Positions 17,685-26,298 of a DNA stretch of 64,000 nt are shown here, piece by piece; within the stretch, counting starts at the first letter, position 1; every line of letters starts with the position of its first letter. Under the pieces are notes generated by a model, which saw only the letters and a list, made by a program, of their open reading frames with translations, had not been told where the DNA came from and did not search any database. This DNA is from Ruminobacter sp. (GTDB lineage Bacteria; Pseudomonadota; Gammaproteobacteria; Enterobacterales; Succinivibrionaceae): assembly GCA_017940385.1 (NCBI GenBank), contig JAGAYS010000044.1:1-64000 (forward strand), given 5' to 3'. The position numbers and the translations under genes are program-made.

Positions 17685-18066
17685 CATTACGGCAAAGATC
17701 CAAATTCAGGATAAAACACCGCAAAACTGAATCAGATTAAGTAAATACATGCTTTTGAAAACACCTTACTACTGTTATTTTTCAAAAATATAACGGTCAT
17801 TTTATATAAAAAAGTCGACTTGTTTTTACAAAATTTCTTTTATATAACATTTTAGTAACAATTATCAATTTTTTATCTGAAAAAACACTCACATTTCCTG
17901 TTAAATGCTATACTAAAATTGATCAAGTTGTTAAAATTATAAACAAGTTAGAAAAATGTTGTTTAAATAAATGTAATTTTTTACATATTCACAACAGTTT
18001 TATATTTTTTTATATCGCTTCAATAAATTTAACAATTCAAAACAAATTATTCAGGGAACGAAAATC
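17685..18066. promoter_or_regulatory. arcA upstream region
   Basis: No gene in these 382 bases, which are very AT-rich. Several TTGTTAA/AAGTTAG-like words occur between 17928 and 17960, which could be ArcA-type or simply AT-rich leader. A palindrome TTGATCAA is at about 17920. A long leader before arcA is likely. Confidence 0.35.
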
Positions 18067-18789
18067 ATGTCTGCAGCAACTGTACTGATTGTTGATGATG
18101 AACCGGTAGCCTGTAAAATGGCGACCTCCATATTCAACGCTGAAGGTTATGAAACCCTCATTGCCGGCAACGGTGACGAGATGCACGAGATCTTATCCAC
18201 CCATCAGATTGACCTCATTCTGCTCGATATCAATCTGCCGGGAAAGAACGGTCTTATTCTGGCCAGGGAAATCAGGGAAAAGGGAGATATAGCCCTTATG
18301 TTCGTAACAGGCAGAGACAACGATATTGATCGTATTCTCGGACTGGAAATCGGTGCTGACGACTACATCACCAAGCCGTTCAATCCTAGGGAACTGACCA
18401 TTCGTGCCAGAAACCTCATTAACAGAACCAAGTCCAAAAAGGCTCCAGTTCAGCAGTTCGTTCCTACCGCAACGGAGAAATACGAATTCGACGGCTGGGT
18501 TCTTGAAACCAACAGTCACGATTTAATCAGTCCTTCAGGAGTTGAAACCAGACTGCCACGTGCGGAATTCCGCATGCTGCAGTACTTCTGTGAACATCCA
18601 AAACTGATAGTAACCAGATCAGATCTCATGTTCTTCATGATGGGAAGAGAATTAAAGGAACATGACAGAACCGTTGACGTTACCATCAGAAAACTTCGCC
18701 GTCATCTTGACAGTGAAAACGCACAGAATCTGATTGAAACTATTTTCGGCGAAGGCTATCGTTTCGGAGCCGATGTTAAGGTTTCTTAG
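18067..18789 (+). CDS. arcA: Two-component response regulator ArcA (aerobic respiration control)
   Basis: A 240-residue OmpR/PhoB-type regulator that represses aerobic metabolism when phosphorylated under low oxygen. The receiver domain (residues 4-120) has the acidic pocket VDDE, the phosphoacceptor Asp54 in LLLDINLPGKNG, FVTGRDN and the switch lysine in ITKPFNPRELTIRARNL. The winged-helix domain (140-238) has LPRAEFRMLQYF and GRELKEHDRTVDVTIRKLRRH, the near-invariant ArcA DNA-binding segment. Length equals the E. coli protein (238). CAGGGAACG precedes the ATG. It is convergent with its own sensor, arcB, 235 bases away, whereas in E. coli the two genes are unlinked. Confidence 0.96.
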   Translation: MSAATVLIVDDEPVACKMATSIFNAEGYETLIAGNGDEMHEILSTHQIDLILLDINLPGKNGLILAREIREKGDIALMFVTGRDNDIDRILGLEIGADDYITKPFNPRELTIRARNLINRTKSKKAPVQQFVPTATEKYEFDGWVLETNSHDLISPSGVETRLPRAEFRMLQYFCEHPKLIVTRSDLMFFMMGRELKEHDRTVDVTIRKLRRHLDSENAQNLIETIFGEGYRFGADVKVS

Positions 18790-18871
18790 GTCATTCAAAT
18801 CCATCCGGGCCGCCTGTACGCAGTGCGGCGTCAACCATCCCTGAGTTGAATGACGGATCGAAAAAGATTAC

Positions 18872-18907
18872 GGCATGAACCGCTTAAGCATTCATGCCTT
18901 TTCTTTT
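18872..18907 (+). terminator. arcA terminator
   Basis: Arms GGCATGAA and TTCATGCC around an 11-base loop, followed by TTTTCTTTT. A second small stem (GGTATCG/CGATACC, 18928-18952) follows and may serve the convergent arcB-HPt transcript. Confidence 0.75.
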
Positions 18908-19024
18908 GGCAGACAAAAACATAAACAGGTATCGAAAAACATCCCCGATACCCTACATAAAAACACCGGATTCAGCAAGCACGCGCATGGTGCAACAATC
19001 CGGGAAATAATGACTTCTGCCGTT

Positions 19025-19387
19025 TTACATTCCAGACAGTGTCATTACAAAATTTCTTAACTCTTTTGTATCTGCCAGAATAATCTCGCGTAATTCCATG
19101 ACCCTGCTGTTAAGGCCGTATGTATCGCGCTCCTTCAGAAGCTCAAGTTCTATTTCCTTTGCCTTAGCGGACACTCTGGTAAGACCAATTGAACTTGCTG
19201 CCCCCTTAATCTTGTGAAGTTCCTTCCCGGCTTCTTCAAATCCTTTCTTATTGAAGTAGCTTAAACAGTTGCCAAGATAATCCTCAACACTGTTTAGAAA
19301 CATATCTATACCTTCACAAATAGGCCCCTTTCCCGCAATGCTGACGAATTCATTCACGTACTTTATATTTACAATGTCTGTAATCAT
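19025..19387 (-). CDS. Separate histidine phosphotransfer (HPt) protein, split from ArcB
   Basis: A 120-residue HPt domain with the phosphoacceptor His58 in LHKIKGAASSIGL, very like the HKIKGAAGSVGL motif at the C-terminus of E. coli ArcB. The gene begins right after arcB in the same reading frame: arcB ends TAA, a second TAA follows, then ATG. An AGGA seven bases before the ATG (inside the last arcB codons) would allow re-initiation. I therefore read it as the third phosphorelay module of ArcB carried as its own protein, receiving phosphate from the ArcB receiver and passing it to ArcA. There is no linker beyond the double stop, so recent fission of a single gene is likely. Confidence 0.88.
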   Translation of the reverse strand: MITDIVNIKYVNEFVSIAGKGPICEGIDMFLNSVEDYLGNCLSYFNKKGFEEAGKELHKIKGAASSIGLTRVSAKAKEIELELLKERDTYGLNSRVMELREIILADTKELRNFVMTLSGM

Positions 19388-19390
19388 TTA

Positions 19391-21232
19391 TTATTCCTGA
19401 TATTTTTGCAAATTTTCTACTAATTTAGTTAAAGACAAAGGCTTATTCATAACGCCGTCAATATGATGCTTTTCGTATTCCTTCCGGTCATTAATGACAT
19501 TGGCGGTAAGCGCTATCAACGGAATGCTGCACTTAAGCTCGTTTACAAAAACGTCTGCCACGTCAAAACCTGTCATATCCGGCAACTGCATGTCCAGAAG
19601 AGCCAGATCCAGCTTTTCACTTTTAAACAGACTGATGGCTTCCTCACCGGTTTTAGCAACAAAAACCTTATGTCCGAGCTTCTCAAGCATGGTTCTGGCG
19701 ACCAGAATATTCAGATCCACATCCTCAACCAAAAGCACTCTTAAGCTGCTCTTAATCTCTTTTTTCTCGACTTCATGCTCCGTTTTCTTAAAGGTAAAAC
19801 TTACGGTAAAGGTACTGCCCTTTCCAAGTTCACTTTCAACTTTTACGGAACCGTTCAGCGCCTGACAGAGATTTCTTGTCACATGAAGACCGATGCCCGT
19901 ACCGGTTGACTGCTTGGTTCCTTCAACCTGATAGTACAGCCCGAATATCTTTTCCTGTTCCTCCTTCGCAATACCTATTCCGGTATCCGTAATAGAGAAT
20001 GTAAGAATGGCTGAATTGCCTTCCATATGCTGTCTGACACTGATAGTTATTCCGCCTTTTTTGGTAAACTTTATGGCGTTCCCTGTCAGATTCCACAGGA
20101 TCTGCCGTAATCGTGTAGGATCAAGAAGCAGATATTCCGCAACCTCCCCATCAACATTAAAGCTGAAATCAAGATTCTTCTGCTCAGTCATAAGATGGGC
20201 CAGTGTTTCAAAATCATCAAGAAAATCACGCCATCTTACTTTTTCATAAATGACGTTAAAGGTCTGTCTTTCAAATTTATTCAAATCTATAACGTCATTA
20301 AAAATATTGCCCAGCGTAACCGCACTGACGTTTATGGCCTTGAGATTACGCATGTCATCCCCGGCAAAATGTCCGGTCTGCATCAGAATGTCACTCAGAC
20401 CTACAATACCGTTAAGCGGGGTTCTCAGCTCATGGCTGAGAGTGGAAATAAAGTTACTCTTGTCACGTGAAGTTTTTTCCAGGAGATCCTGTTCGTATTT
20501 GAGCTTTGTAATATCATGGCCGTAAAGCATAATGCCTATAAGATTTCCTTCAGCGTTGACGGCCGGTCTCTTTCTCATCTGATATACCACTTCGTTAATG
20601 GTACTTTCATAGGTAACATCACTTTTATTCAACTTTAGGATGTCATCAAACTTTGCAAAAATGTCATCAAGCTCATGATCCTCCTTCAGGAGATCCACAA
20701 GCTGAGCGGCATTGGTGAGTCCGAGAAGCTTAAGCATGTTGTCATTGCAGCCTTTGATATTGCCTGATTCGTCACGGTACATAATAATGTCGGGAGTCAA
20801 ATCAACAATGGCAGAGAAGAACGTGGCCTGTTCCTCAAGCTGTTTCTCAACCTTTATCTTCTGACCGCGAAGAACTTCATGGTCCTTTGTCAGCGTCAGA
20901 TTCCTGTCACGCTGATTAATCATGGCCACGTAAGTTTTGGCCAATGATTTCTTCATATCCCTAACCTGAGTTCTGGCATTTTCCACATCGGAAAAAACCT
21001 GATTAAAGAAAAAGACGATAAACGGAGTCAGCAGGGCTCCATAGCACAAAGGCTGGATAACGTCAAAGATGGTAATGATTCCGTTGAAAAAATAACTCAG
21101 AACACAGTGAACAATGGTAATGAAAAGAGTTAAAAAGAAACCGAGAACTGCGGAAAGATAAACAACGGACTTCTGATACAGTCTGCTAATCCATTGTTTA
21201 AGCTTCTGCTCACATGTATTGTATATATTCAT
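19391..21232 (-). CDS. arcB: Hybrid sensor kinase ArcB lacking the fused HPt domain
   Basis: A 613-residue membrane sensor kinase for respiratory state. Two membrane segments (residues about 23-45 and 55-80) are followed by a coiled coil (85-135), a PAS domain (137-245), the HisKA domain with His267 in STLSHELRTPLNGIVGL, the ATPase with N-box NAIKFT and G-boxes DTGIGIA and STGTGIGLH, and a receiver with Asp547 in LLDMQLPDMTG. Similarity to E. coli ArcB runs throughout, but the 778-residue E. coli protein continues into an HPt domain that is a separate gene here. Of the two PAS-region redox cysteines of E. coli ArcB, the first (Cys180) is matched by Cys162 in KGCNDN; the second (Cys241) has no match. 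AAAGG precedes the ATG. Confidence 0.94.
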   Translation of the reverse strand: MNIYNTCEQKLKQWISRLYQKSVVYLSAVLGFFLTLFITIVHCVLSYFFNGIITIFDVIQPLCYGALLTPFIVFFFNQVFSDVENARTQVRDMKKSLAKTYVAMINQRDRNLTLTKDHEVLRGQKIKVEKQLEEQATFFSAIVDLTPDIIMYRDESGNIKGCNDNMLKLLGLTNAAQLVDLLKEDHELDDIFAKFDDILKLNKSDVTYESTINEVVYQMRKRPAVNAEGNLIGIMLYGHDITKLKYEQDLLEKTSRDKSNFISTLSHELRTPLNGIVGLSDILMQTGHFAGDDMRNLKAINVSAVTLGNIFNDVIDLNKFERQTFNVIYEKVRWRDFLDDFETLAHLMTEQKNLDFSFNVDGEVAEYLLLDPTRLRQILWNLTGNAIKFTKKGGITISVRQHMEGNSAILTFSITDTGIGIAKEEQEKIFGLYYQVEGTKQSTGTGIGLHVTRNLCQALNGSVKVESELGKGSTFTVSFTFKKTEHEVEKKEIKSSLRVLLVEDVDLNILVARTMLEKLGHKVFVAKTGEEAISLFKSEKLDLALLDMQLPDMTGFDVADVFVNELKCSIPLIALTANVINDRKEYEKHHIDGVMNKPLSLTKLVENLQKYQE

Positions 21233-21367
21233 AATCCTTTAAACCAACATCAATTCCCTTTGATTTCCAGCAGTACCAATCTGCTTCAGGTCTCACTCCC
21301 TGCCCGGTCGGATATGGCGGCGATATTCCGTCATCGCCGTAAGTCTTACTGCATTCACTGATAAAAA

Positions 21368-22684
21368 TCAGTTGCCGTACTGGCAGTACTCCTCAAAGTT
21401 TTCAAACAACCAAGGTTCTTTCTTTCTTAAGTCCGCAAGCATTCTGCGGGTTATCAGGGTAACACCGCCCTCTGATCTGTAGAAGCGGCGCTCATCTTCT
21501 TCCTTATTTTCTCCGACAACAAGATTCCTAGGCAACTCACAGCCGCGATCCAGAATAACCTTGGTAATTCTGCAACCTCTGTGAATAATACAGTCCGGAA
21601 ATGCCACAACTTCATTTATAAATGTAAATGAATGCACTCGCACGTTGTAGAACAGTACGCTTGAGCATATTGACGAACCACTGACAATCACCCCGGCAGC
21701 TATAACGCTGTTTCGCAGAATGGTGGACGCTCCGTTTAAATCCTGAACGTACTTGGCACTAGGAAGCTGCATCTGATAAGTCCAAATAGGCCAATCCTGA
21801 TCGTAAATGTCGAGATCAGGAGTTACGGAAGCAAGGTCCATATTTGCGGCCCAGAATGAATCTACGGTTCCCACATCACGCCAGTATATCTGATTCTTGG
21901 CTCTGTTGCATACGCACGAAATACTGAAATCATGAGCGTGAGCAAGACCTCTGCTGACCAGACGTGGGATGATGTCCATACCGAAATCATGACTTGATTC
22001 CTCGGTCTGTTCGTCCTCATACAGGACATCATAAAGGAACTTGGCGTCAAAAACGTAAATTCCCATTGAAGCCAGACACATGTTTTCATTATTAGGCATG
22101 GTCTGCGGATTTTTAGGCTTTTCGTCAAAACTGGTAATCAGCCCATCGTCATTTACGGACATTATTCCGTAGGCGCTTGCCTGCTCTTTTGGAATAGGCA
22201 CGCATGCCACGGTAAGAGGGCCTCCGTGCTGAAGATGATCTAGCACTATCTTGGCATAATCCATTTTGTAAATATGGTCACCGGCCAGAATAAGTATATA
22301 CTGGGGACGGTGATCCCTTATGATATCTATGTTCTGATACACAGAATCAGCAGTTCCGCGATACCAGTGCACCTCATCTATACGCTGCTGAGCAGGAAGC
22401 AAATCAAGAAATTCATTGAACTGGTTACGCAAAAACGACCAGCCGGCCTGCAGATGTCTTAACAGACTGTGGGACTTGTACTGGGTAACCACACCGATTT
22501 TACGGATACCGGAATTTATGCAGTTTGACAGGGCAAAATCAATGATTCTGAATTTACCGCCGAAATAAACGGCAGGCTTGGCTCTGGTATCAGTCATCTG
22601 ATGTAATCTGCTGCCTCTGCCTCCGGCCAAAATAATGGCCATTGTTTTCTTACTGGCTTGACGTGCATTTAATGATTCTGCCAT
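21368..22684 (-). CDS. glgC: Glucose-1-phosphate adenylyltransferase (ADP-glucose pyrophosphorylase)
   Basis: A 438-residue enzyme that makes ADP-glucose for glycogen synthesis. The nucleotidyltransferase domain has ILAGGRGSRLHQMTDTRAKPAV, FGGKFRIIDFALSNCINSGI, WYRGTADSVYQNIDII and LAGDHIYKMDYAKI; YWRDVGTVDSFWAANMDL follows, then the C-terminal left-handed beta-helix. All agree with E. coli GlgC (431 residues). The ATG at 22684 aligns with the E. coli start; a TTG seven codons upstream is an alternative. No other glycogen genes are nearby: it stands between arcB and yhcC, a neighbourhood where E. coli has no such gene. Confidence 0.94.
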   Translation of the reverse strand: MAESLNARQASKKTMAIILAGGRGSRLHQMTDTRAKPAVYFGGKFRIIDFALSNCINSGIRKIGVVTQYKSHSLLRHLQAGWSFLRNQFNEFLDLLPAQQRIDEVHWYRGTADSVYQNIDIIRDHRPQYILILAGDHIYKMDYAKIVLDHLQHGGPLTVACVPIPKEQASAYGIMSVNDDGLITSFDEKPKNPQTMPNNENMCLASMGIYVFDAKFLYDVLYEDEQTEESSHDFGMDIIPRLVSRGLAHAHDFSISCVCNRAKNQIYWRDVGTVDSFWAANMDLASVTPDLDIYDQDWPIWTYQMQLPSAKYVQDLNGASTILRNSVIAAGVIVSGSSICSSVLFYNVRVHSFTFINEVVAFPDCIIHRGCRITKVILDRGCELPRNLVVGENKEEDERRFYRSEGGVTLITRRMLADLRKKEPWLFENFEEYCQYGN

Positions 22685-22865
22685 TTCCACAATTCCAATG
22701 TTCAAGAAAAAAAATTAAAAATAAACCGGTATGACCCTTTTTACAGTCACCTTAATAAAAACTCAGATTGAATAATTATACAAAACATTTACAAATTACT
22801 TTGAGTATTGCTCCACAGTTTGCAAAACATCTGACGCTCTGCGGACATTCGTCATGCCGAAAGCA

Positions 22866-23798
22866 TCATCCGCGACTGATGCCGTCATAAACATAAGGTC
22901 TGCCGATGGCCGACCCCTGCCCTCCTTTTTCCGCCAGAATCTCTCCTATTCTGTCAATGCACGGCCACCTTTGTGTTGACCACATTGGGGCTATAAGCGA
23001 TGAATCCCTGACGGATGCCCCTACCCTCTCATACATTATTTCAGGAGGAGTGTACTGAATAAGTCTGGCGGCAATTTCTGCGTATTCCTCCAGATTCAGC
23101 ACCTGAATCTCACCGCGGAGGTACATGGCAGCCATCACACTGCCCTTAACTATATGGAGCTGATGAAGTTTTAACGCATCAATGCCTTCATCCACAACCA
23201 TCTGTAGAGTAGTCAGATTGTGAATAAGTTCCTCTCCCGGCAGACCTATTATCAGATGCGTGCATACTTTTATTCCGCGTTTTCTTGCCCGGTATACCGC
23301 ATCGGCATAATCTGCAAAATAATGATGTCGGTTTATGAGATCCAGCGTTTCGTCAATGGCACTCTGCAATCCCAGTTCAAGCCAGACTTCCTTTCCCTCG
23401 TGCAGATATCTTTCAAGAAGATCCAGAACGTCATCAGACACACAGTCCGGTCTGGTTCCCACACAGATACCGACGATATTCGGAAATTCCAGTGCTTCGG
23501 AATACATTTTCTTCAGAAGCTGAAGCTCGGCATACGTACTTGTATATGCCTGAAAATAAGCAAGAAATATCTTTGATCGTTTTTCGGGAGCACATGCAAG
23601 CTGTTCTGATATTGAGAGATTTTCCACTCCCTTCCCTGAGAATGATGACACGTTACAGAACGTGCACCCTCCGCGCCCAAGGGTTCCGTCTCGATTCGGA
23701 CAGGTAAAATTGCCACTCAGCGACAGTTTCTGTACACGCTGTCCGAAGCGTCGTTTCAGATAGTCACCGTAAGTGTTTAAGTACTGATTTATATGCAT
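22866..23798 (-). CDS. yhcC: Radical SAM protein YhcC (TIGR01212 family)
   Basis: A 310-residue radical SAM protein. The cluster-binding cysteines are Cys33, Cys45 and Cys48 in FTCPNRDGTLGRGGCTFCN, followed by LAYFQAYTSTYAEL, VGTRPDCVSDDVLDLL, VWLELGLQSA and HLIIGLPGEE. It aligns along the whole length with E. coli YhcC, whose substrate is not known. I chose the ATG at 23798, with GAAGG seven bases upstream and a match to the E. coli N-terminus, rather than the longer frame starting at 23879. In E. coli yhcC lies between arcB and gltB; the order arcB-(glgC)-yhcC-(GNAT)-gltD/gltB keeps that neighbourhood but with insertions and with both glt genes on the same strand as arcB. Confidence 0.9.
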   Translation of the reverse strand: MHINQYLNTYGDYLKRRFGQRVQKLSLSGNFTCPNRDGTLGRGGCTFCNVSSFSGKGVENLSISEQLACAPEKRSKIFLAYFQAYTSTYAELQLLKKMYSEALEFPNIVGICVGTRPDCVSDDVLDLLERYLHEGKEVWLELGLQSAIDETLDLINRHHYFADYADAVYRARKRGIKVCTHLIIGLPGEELIHNLTTLQMVVDEGIDALKLHQLHIVKGSVMAAMYLRGEIQVLNLEEYAEIAARLIQYTPPEIMYERVGASVRDSSLIAPMWSTQRWPCIDRIGEILAEKGGQGSAIGRPYVYDGISRG

Positions 23799-23916
23799 GC
23801 GTCTGCCTTCAGCCGAAAATTTCCAGACAAAACAAACTGTTTCCGAATAATGCGATTCGCAGAACGGAAATGGTAGCACAGTTTAAACCAAAAAGATAAC
23901 TGATATGAAGAGGTGT

Positions 23917-24528
23917 CTACCTGTAACTGACATGAGAAAGCACTGTACTTATTTCCTTCGACAGTCTTACCTTATCCCATTCTTTTCTGAGAATTGCATA
24001 CTGGTACGTATTCTCATATTTCGGCGTCCCGTCAGGATTATTCACAAACGAAACAAATTCAACAAACAGACCTTCCCGACGCATCCCCATTTTTTCACAA
24101 AGACGAATACTCGGACTGTTGTAATCATCAACATAGGAATAGATTCTTCTGGCAGCGCACTTCTCAAAAAGATAATTAAAAAACGCCACGGACGTCTCAT
24201 AGGCATAACCGCTACCCTGATAATCCCTGTTAAACATAATGCATGGACTGAACATATCCTTCGGAAGACTTTCAAACCACTGGGGTTCACCGGTCTCAGG
24301 ATAGGCAAAAACCTCACCTATCACCTTCCCCGAATCCTTTAGCACGACGGCAAAATAATAAGACTGCTCTGCTGATCTCCTTTCCATTTCGGTCACGGCA
24401 TCATCGTACGAATCCAGTTTAAGATCCAGAAAACAGTTCACCTGAGGTTCATGCAGATATTCATAAACATCTGCCGCATCAGACACGTTGAACGGACGCA
24501 GAATCAGTCTTTCAGTCTCTATAATCAT
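23917..24528 (-). CDS. GNAT-family N-acetyltransferase (RimJ/RimL type)
   Basis: A 203-residue Acetyltransf_3-type GNAT. It opens with IIETERLILRPFNVSDAADVYEYL, the standard first strand and helix, then carries VIGEVFAYPETGEP and the acetyl-CoA binding loop YQGSGYAYE followed by SVAFFNYLFEKCAARRIYSYVDDYNSPSIRLCEKMGMRREG. The substrate cannot be predicted; members acetylate ribosomal proteins, small molecules or antibiotics. It stands between yhcC and gltD, separated from both by promoter-sized gaps. Confidence 0.85.
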   Translation of the reverse strand: MIIETERLILRPFNVSDAADVYEYLHEPQVNCFLDLKLDSYDDAVTEMERRSAEQSYYFAVVLKDSGKVIGEVFAYPETGEPQWFESLPKDMFSPCIMFNRDYQGSGYAYETSVAFFNYLFEKCAARRIYSYVDDYNSPSIRLCEKMGMRREGLFVEFVSFVNNPDGTPKYENTYQYAILRKEWDKVRLSKEISTVLSHVSYR

Positions 24529-24729
24529 TTAAGCCATTCCCGTTTCAATATCTACCATACACCAGTCAATTAAGACATGCACAAACAATGCGCAACTGAA
24601 TAAATACGGAACCGGATCCCGTGCAGACCAGTTACATTCTGATTAATTGAACACTAAATCCCGTACCGTTTCACCTGAAATCAACATACCGTTTTACGAC
24701 GTGTGATCGGTTCTGTATTTAGCCATAAA

Positions 24730-24768
24730 AAAAGGATCGCCAGAATATTACAGCATGGCGATCCTTTT
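24730..24768 (-). terminator. Terminator of the gltBD operon
   Basis: Arms AAAAGGATCGCCA and TGGCGATCCTTTT are perfectly complementary around a 13-base loop; on the minus strand the hairpin runs into a T7 stretch. It lies 28 bases past the gltD stop. Confidence 0.88.
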
Positions 24769-24795
24769 AAGCATTAAATCAAAGCGAATTATGTT

Positions 24796-26298
24796 TTAGC
24801 ACGCAGGCAGCAAACTCATCCCCATAAGATACTTGTCCACGGCTCTCGCACAACGACGGCCTTCACTCATAGCCCTTACCACAAGAGACTGACCGCTGCG
24901 CATATCGCCTGCGGCGAATACCTTTGGCACACTGGTCATGAATCCAGAAGCAGTGTCTGGATCAGGAACTGCAGCCGCATTACCTCTTGCGTCACGTGCA
25001 ACTCCGAAGCCGTCAAGAACAGCATCAAGAGGATGTACGAAGCCCATAGCCAGGAATACGTAATCAGCCTTCAGCTCATGTTCGGTACCTTCCTTGTTTA
25101 CGAGCTTACCGCCCTTGAATTCACAGTCGCTTACCTTAATGGCGGTAACCTTGCCGTCCTTTCCGACGAACTCGTTGGTGTTCAGGCTGAACAGTCTTTC
25201 ACAACCTTCCTCATGAGAGGTGTAGGTTCTGAAAATTCTAGGCCATTCAGGCCAAGTAGCAAGAACGTCATACTCAACAGGAGGTTTTGGCATAACTTCA
25301 ATCTGGGTAACTGAAGCCGCACCCTGTCTGTTTGCGGTACCCACACAGTCAGCACCGGTATCACCGCCACCGATAACGACAACATGCTTACCCTTTACGT
25401 TTATCGGGTTCTTACCGCCACCGTTAACTTCCTTATTCTGACCGATAAGATATTCAAGAGCGAAATGAATGTTCGCAAGTTCTCTTCCCGGAGCCTTAAG
25501 GTCTCTAGGAGTTTCTGAACCTCCGCATAAAGCTATCGCATCAAATTCCTCTAACAGAGCCTTAGGGCTTACAACTGAAGTCGCATCACAGCGTACGCCT
25601 GCCGGCAGCTTATCAGTATCGGCAACGAGTGTAGAGGTGCGGAAGGTAATTCCTTCTGCTTCCATCTGATCCATACGGCGATCAATGAGTGATTTCGGCA
25701 GTTTAAAATCAGGTATACCGAATCTCAGCAACCCGCCGATATGATCATTCTTTTCAAAAACGGTAACATCGTGACCTGCACGTGCAAGCTGCTGGGCACA
25801 GGCCAGACCGCTAGGACCGGAACCTACAACGGCTACCTTCTTACCGGTCTTGACGGTTGCGGGCTGAGGTTTAACAAAGCCATGCTCCCACGCATAATCA
25901 ATGATCTTACGCTCAATTGAACGAATGCCCACTGCCGTTGTGTCTTCGGCAGTCCCCACGGTTCTTCCGCTTATACCCACGCTGCATGCAGCCTCACAGA
26001 GAGCGGGACAAACACGACCGGTAAATTCAGGGAAGCTGCTGGTACTGTGAAGTACACGTATTGCTGTTTCATAATCTCCCCTGTACACAAGATCGTTAAA
26101 ATCAGGAATATTATTGTGTACCGGACACTTGTTGTTACAGAAAGGAACGCCGCAGTCCATGCATCTGGCCGCCTGTACGGTAGCCTCTTCATTTGTTAAA
26201 CAAGGAGTAAACTCATTAAAATTCTTAACACGCTCAGCAACGCTCAGGTGCTTATCATTAATGCGGGCGTACTCCATAAAACCTGTTGGCTTACCCAT
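24796..26298 (-). CDS. gltD: Glutamate synthase (NADPH) small subunit
   Basis: A 500-residue FAD/NADPH subunit that feeds electrons to GltB. Cysteine clusters for the two [4Fe-4S] centres are at the N-terminus ([17 protein letters not shown] and CPALCEAAC), followed by the FAD site [30 protein letters not shown] (from about residue 152), [21 protein letters not shown], and the NADPH site [17 protein letters not shown]. The C-terminal [16 protein letters not shown] motif closes the FAD domain. The start abuts the gltB stop with no spacer, so translation is coupled. The order gltB-gltD is the enterobacterial one. Confidence 0.96.
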   Translation of the reverse strand: MGKPTGFMEYARINDKHLSVAERVKNFNEFTPCLTNEEATVQAARCMDCGVPFCNNKCPVHNNIPDFNDLVYRGDYETAIRVLHSTSSFPEFTGRVCPALCEAACSVGISGRTVGTAEDTTAVGIRSIERKIIDYAWEHGFVKPQPATVKTGKKVAVVGSGPSGLACAQQLARAGHDVTVFEKNDHIGGLLRFGIPDFKLPKSLIDRRMDQMEAEGITFRTSTLVADTDKLPAGVRCDATSVVSPKALLEEFDAIALCGGSETPRDLKAPGRELANIHFALEYLIGQNKEVNGGGKNPINVKGKHVVVIGGGDTGADCVGTANRQGAASVTQIEVMPKPPVEYDVLATWPEWPRIFRTYTSHEEGCERLFSLNTNEFVGKDGKVTAIKVSDCEFKGGKLVNKEGTEHELKADYVFLAMGFVHPLDAVLDGFGVARDARGNAAAVPDPDTASGFMTSVPKVFAAGDMRSGQSLVVRAMSEGRRCARAVDKYLMGMSLLPAC

